29,255 nt of DNA from an uncultured Mycoplasmatota bacterium (GTDB taxonomy: Bacteria; Bacillota_I; Bacilli_A; RF39; UBA660). The first letter of the stretch is position 1; each line of letters begins with the position of its first letter. The stretch lies in NCBI GenBank assembly GCA_900544605.1, contig UQVP01000011.1, forward strand, positions 1 through 29,255, written 5' to 3'. Positions 28,558-29,255 of the stretch are shown piece by piece. The position numbers and the translations under genes are program-made. The notes under the pieces are model-generated. The model had not been told where the DNA came from. It made no database searches and saw only the letters and a program-made list of their open reading frames with translations.

Positions 28558-29255
28558 TTAATTTAATTGTGATTTTGAGATGGTTATTACAGGACGAACG
28601 CCGTAGAAGCTATCATAGCCAACGTCCATATCTTCGTCAAAAGCACCAACATAGGCCACATACCAAGCGAGTGTAGTGCTAGACGTATCAATGGTTGATG
28701 TCCAATAACCAAATGCTATTGGTGTTTTTGTATAACTATATAGCCATGTTGGGAATCCTGAAGTTTTATTACCTGCAGCTTTATATATTTGATCATATGT
28801 TGGTAATGCGATTTGTGATTCTGTTAACTTTGTCCATCCTGAAGTTCTTTCTTTTAATGCTGCTTTTGCAGTCACAGCTTGTGCACTTGCATCTTCATCT
28901 TTATGATTACTTCCATCACTCGACCATGCAACCGTACTTCCTAAATTAAATCCTGCTATTAGTGATACATTATCTCCATTTGTTTCTAATACAAAGAATG
29001 TTTTTGATTCATTATCACCTAATTCACATGTATATGTTACTCCTGTAGTATACGCTCCTGATTCACTTGCTAATAATCCTACTTCTTGGCTTGTATATGA
29101 TGATTCTTGACCGGGATTGCCAGAATTATAAACTAATGCAGATACTTTAGATGTGTTAGCTGTGCAAAGCGCAGTAGTTGTACTATTTCCTTTTTCTGTT
29201 GCTTCATATGTTTTCTTAGTAGAATTATATGAAACAGTATAATCTCCTATTGTCA
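28558..29255 (-). CDS. Type IV pilin-like surface protein with lectin-like tail (copy 2, N-terminus beyond window)
   Basis: The reading frame runs without a stop from the window's right edge, so at least 232 residues are present and the start is missing; a GTG at 28873-28875 is only an internal codon. The visible part begins TIGDYTVSYN, matching TIGEYDVSYD of copy 1, continues through a serine/threonine-rich region with TYTCELGDNESKTFFVLETN, and ends with a lectin-like tail: GWTKLTESQIALPTYDQI, GYWTSTI, AWYVAYVGAFDED and YGVRPVITISKSQLN. It is a paralogue of copy 1, so a prepilin N-terminus is expected upstream. The tail shows the same base-composition shift. Confidence 0.8.
   Translation of the reverse strand, partial: TIGDYTVSYNSTKKTYEATEKGNSTTTALCTANTSKVSALVYNSGNPGQESSYTSQEVGLLASESGAYTTGVTYTCELGDNESKTFFVLETNGDNVSLIAGFNLGSTVAWSSDGSNHKDEDASAQAVTAKAALKERTSGWTKLTESQIALPTYDQIYKAAGNKTSGFPTWLYSYTKTPIAFGYWTSTIDTSSTTLAWYVAYVGAFDEDMDVGYDSFYGVRPVITISKSQLN
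28570..28710 (-). other. Adenine-depleted, GC-rich C-terminal segment of copy 2 (candidate variable region)
   Basis: 28591-28680 is 44/90 G+C with 16/90 A on the coding strand. Of about 40 codons from after GYW to the ITI of the end, some 31 end in C or T, including GAC, GGC, AGC, TTC, TAC, GCC and ACC. The flanking parts of the gene have the ordinary A/T-ending codons. Confidence 0.55.

Noticed and set aside
28558..28875. Treating copy 2 of the pilin-like gene as a complete 105-residue protein starting at GTG 28875
   Set aside because: The frame continues open to the window edge and matches copy 1 upstream of that codon.
1..29255. Alternative genetic code (UGA = Trp), as in some wall-less relatives
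   Set aside because: mraY, ftsL, the DUF1653 gene, abiEi and abiEii end in TGA, and tryptophans in all recognised proteins are TGG.
1..29255. Template repeat or reverse transcriptase for the pilin tails
   Set aside because: By eye, no non-coding copy of either tail and no reverse-transcriptase ORF is present in the window.
1..29255. CRISPR arrays, tRNA, rRNA, insertion sequences, integrases
   Set aside because: No regularly spaced repeats, cloverleaf sequences, transposase or recombinase ORFs were found.

Overview
This window comes from the chromosome of a low-G+C, Gram-positive-type bacterium (Bacillota), probably an uncultured gut lineage. The evidence is the very AT-rich sequence, strong Shine-Dalgarno sites, a mraZ-rsmH-ftsL-pbp division cluster, DivIVA and SepF, T-box leaders, and the sporulation-associated pair YqfC/YqfD. 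UGA is used as a stop codon by mraY, ftsL, DUF1653, abiEi and abiEii, so the standard bacterial code applies. Almost every gene is on the minus strand; transcription runs from high to low coordinates.

Layout, left to right. 1-2140: a flavin-linked set (ApbE/FmnB, EetA-like NusG-II protein, EetB-like Gx transporter) followed by a perfect-consensus promoter driving a short transcript with a nine-G tract. 2136-3908: signal peptidase I, ribosomal protein L19 and a two-domain Hpt-receiver protein. 4100-4390: a candidate type I toxin-antitoxin locus, with a plus-strand 30-residue hydrophobic peptide and a convergent antisense RNA. 4388-14632: the division/cell-wall cluster, transcribed mraZ-rsmH-ftsL-pbpB-lysozyme-(AbiE module)-spoVD-like PBP-mraY-ftsW. 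The AbiE abortive-infection pair sits between two ~105-bp direct repeats that duplicate the 5' end of the downstream PBP gene. 14668-19794: an anchored extracytoplasmic protein, T-box-controlled type 2 isoleucyl-tRNA synthetase with a swapped GXHH signature, DivIVA and SepF. 19832-21720: a truncated DUF1016 gene and a large type IV-pilin-like protein. 21772-23960: an unknown gene and glyS behind an unusually compact T-box. 24013-26931: ybeY-era-yqzL-DUF1653-recO-DUF212. 27047-28487: yqfC-yqfD. 28558-29255: the C-terminal part of a second pilin-like protein running off the window.

Main points of interest. (1) Both pilin-like genes end in a C-type-lectin-like tail encoded by a short patch near 50% G+C whose coding strand is strongly depleted in adenine and dominated by NNC/NNT codons; this is what targets of a diversity-generating retroelement look like, although no reverse transcriptase or template repeat is in the window. 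(2) The peptide/antisense pair at 4130-4386 looks like an undescribed type I toxin-antitoxin. (3) The AbiE insertion keeps a readable record of how it arrived. (4) The IleRS motif predicts unusual mupirocin resistance. These are readings from sequence by eye; no database search or folding was run.
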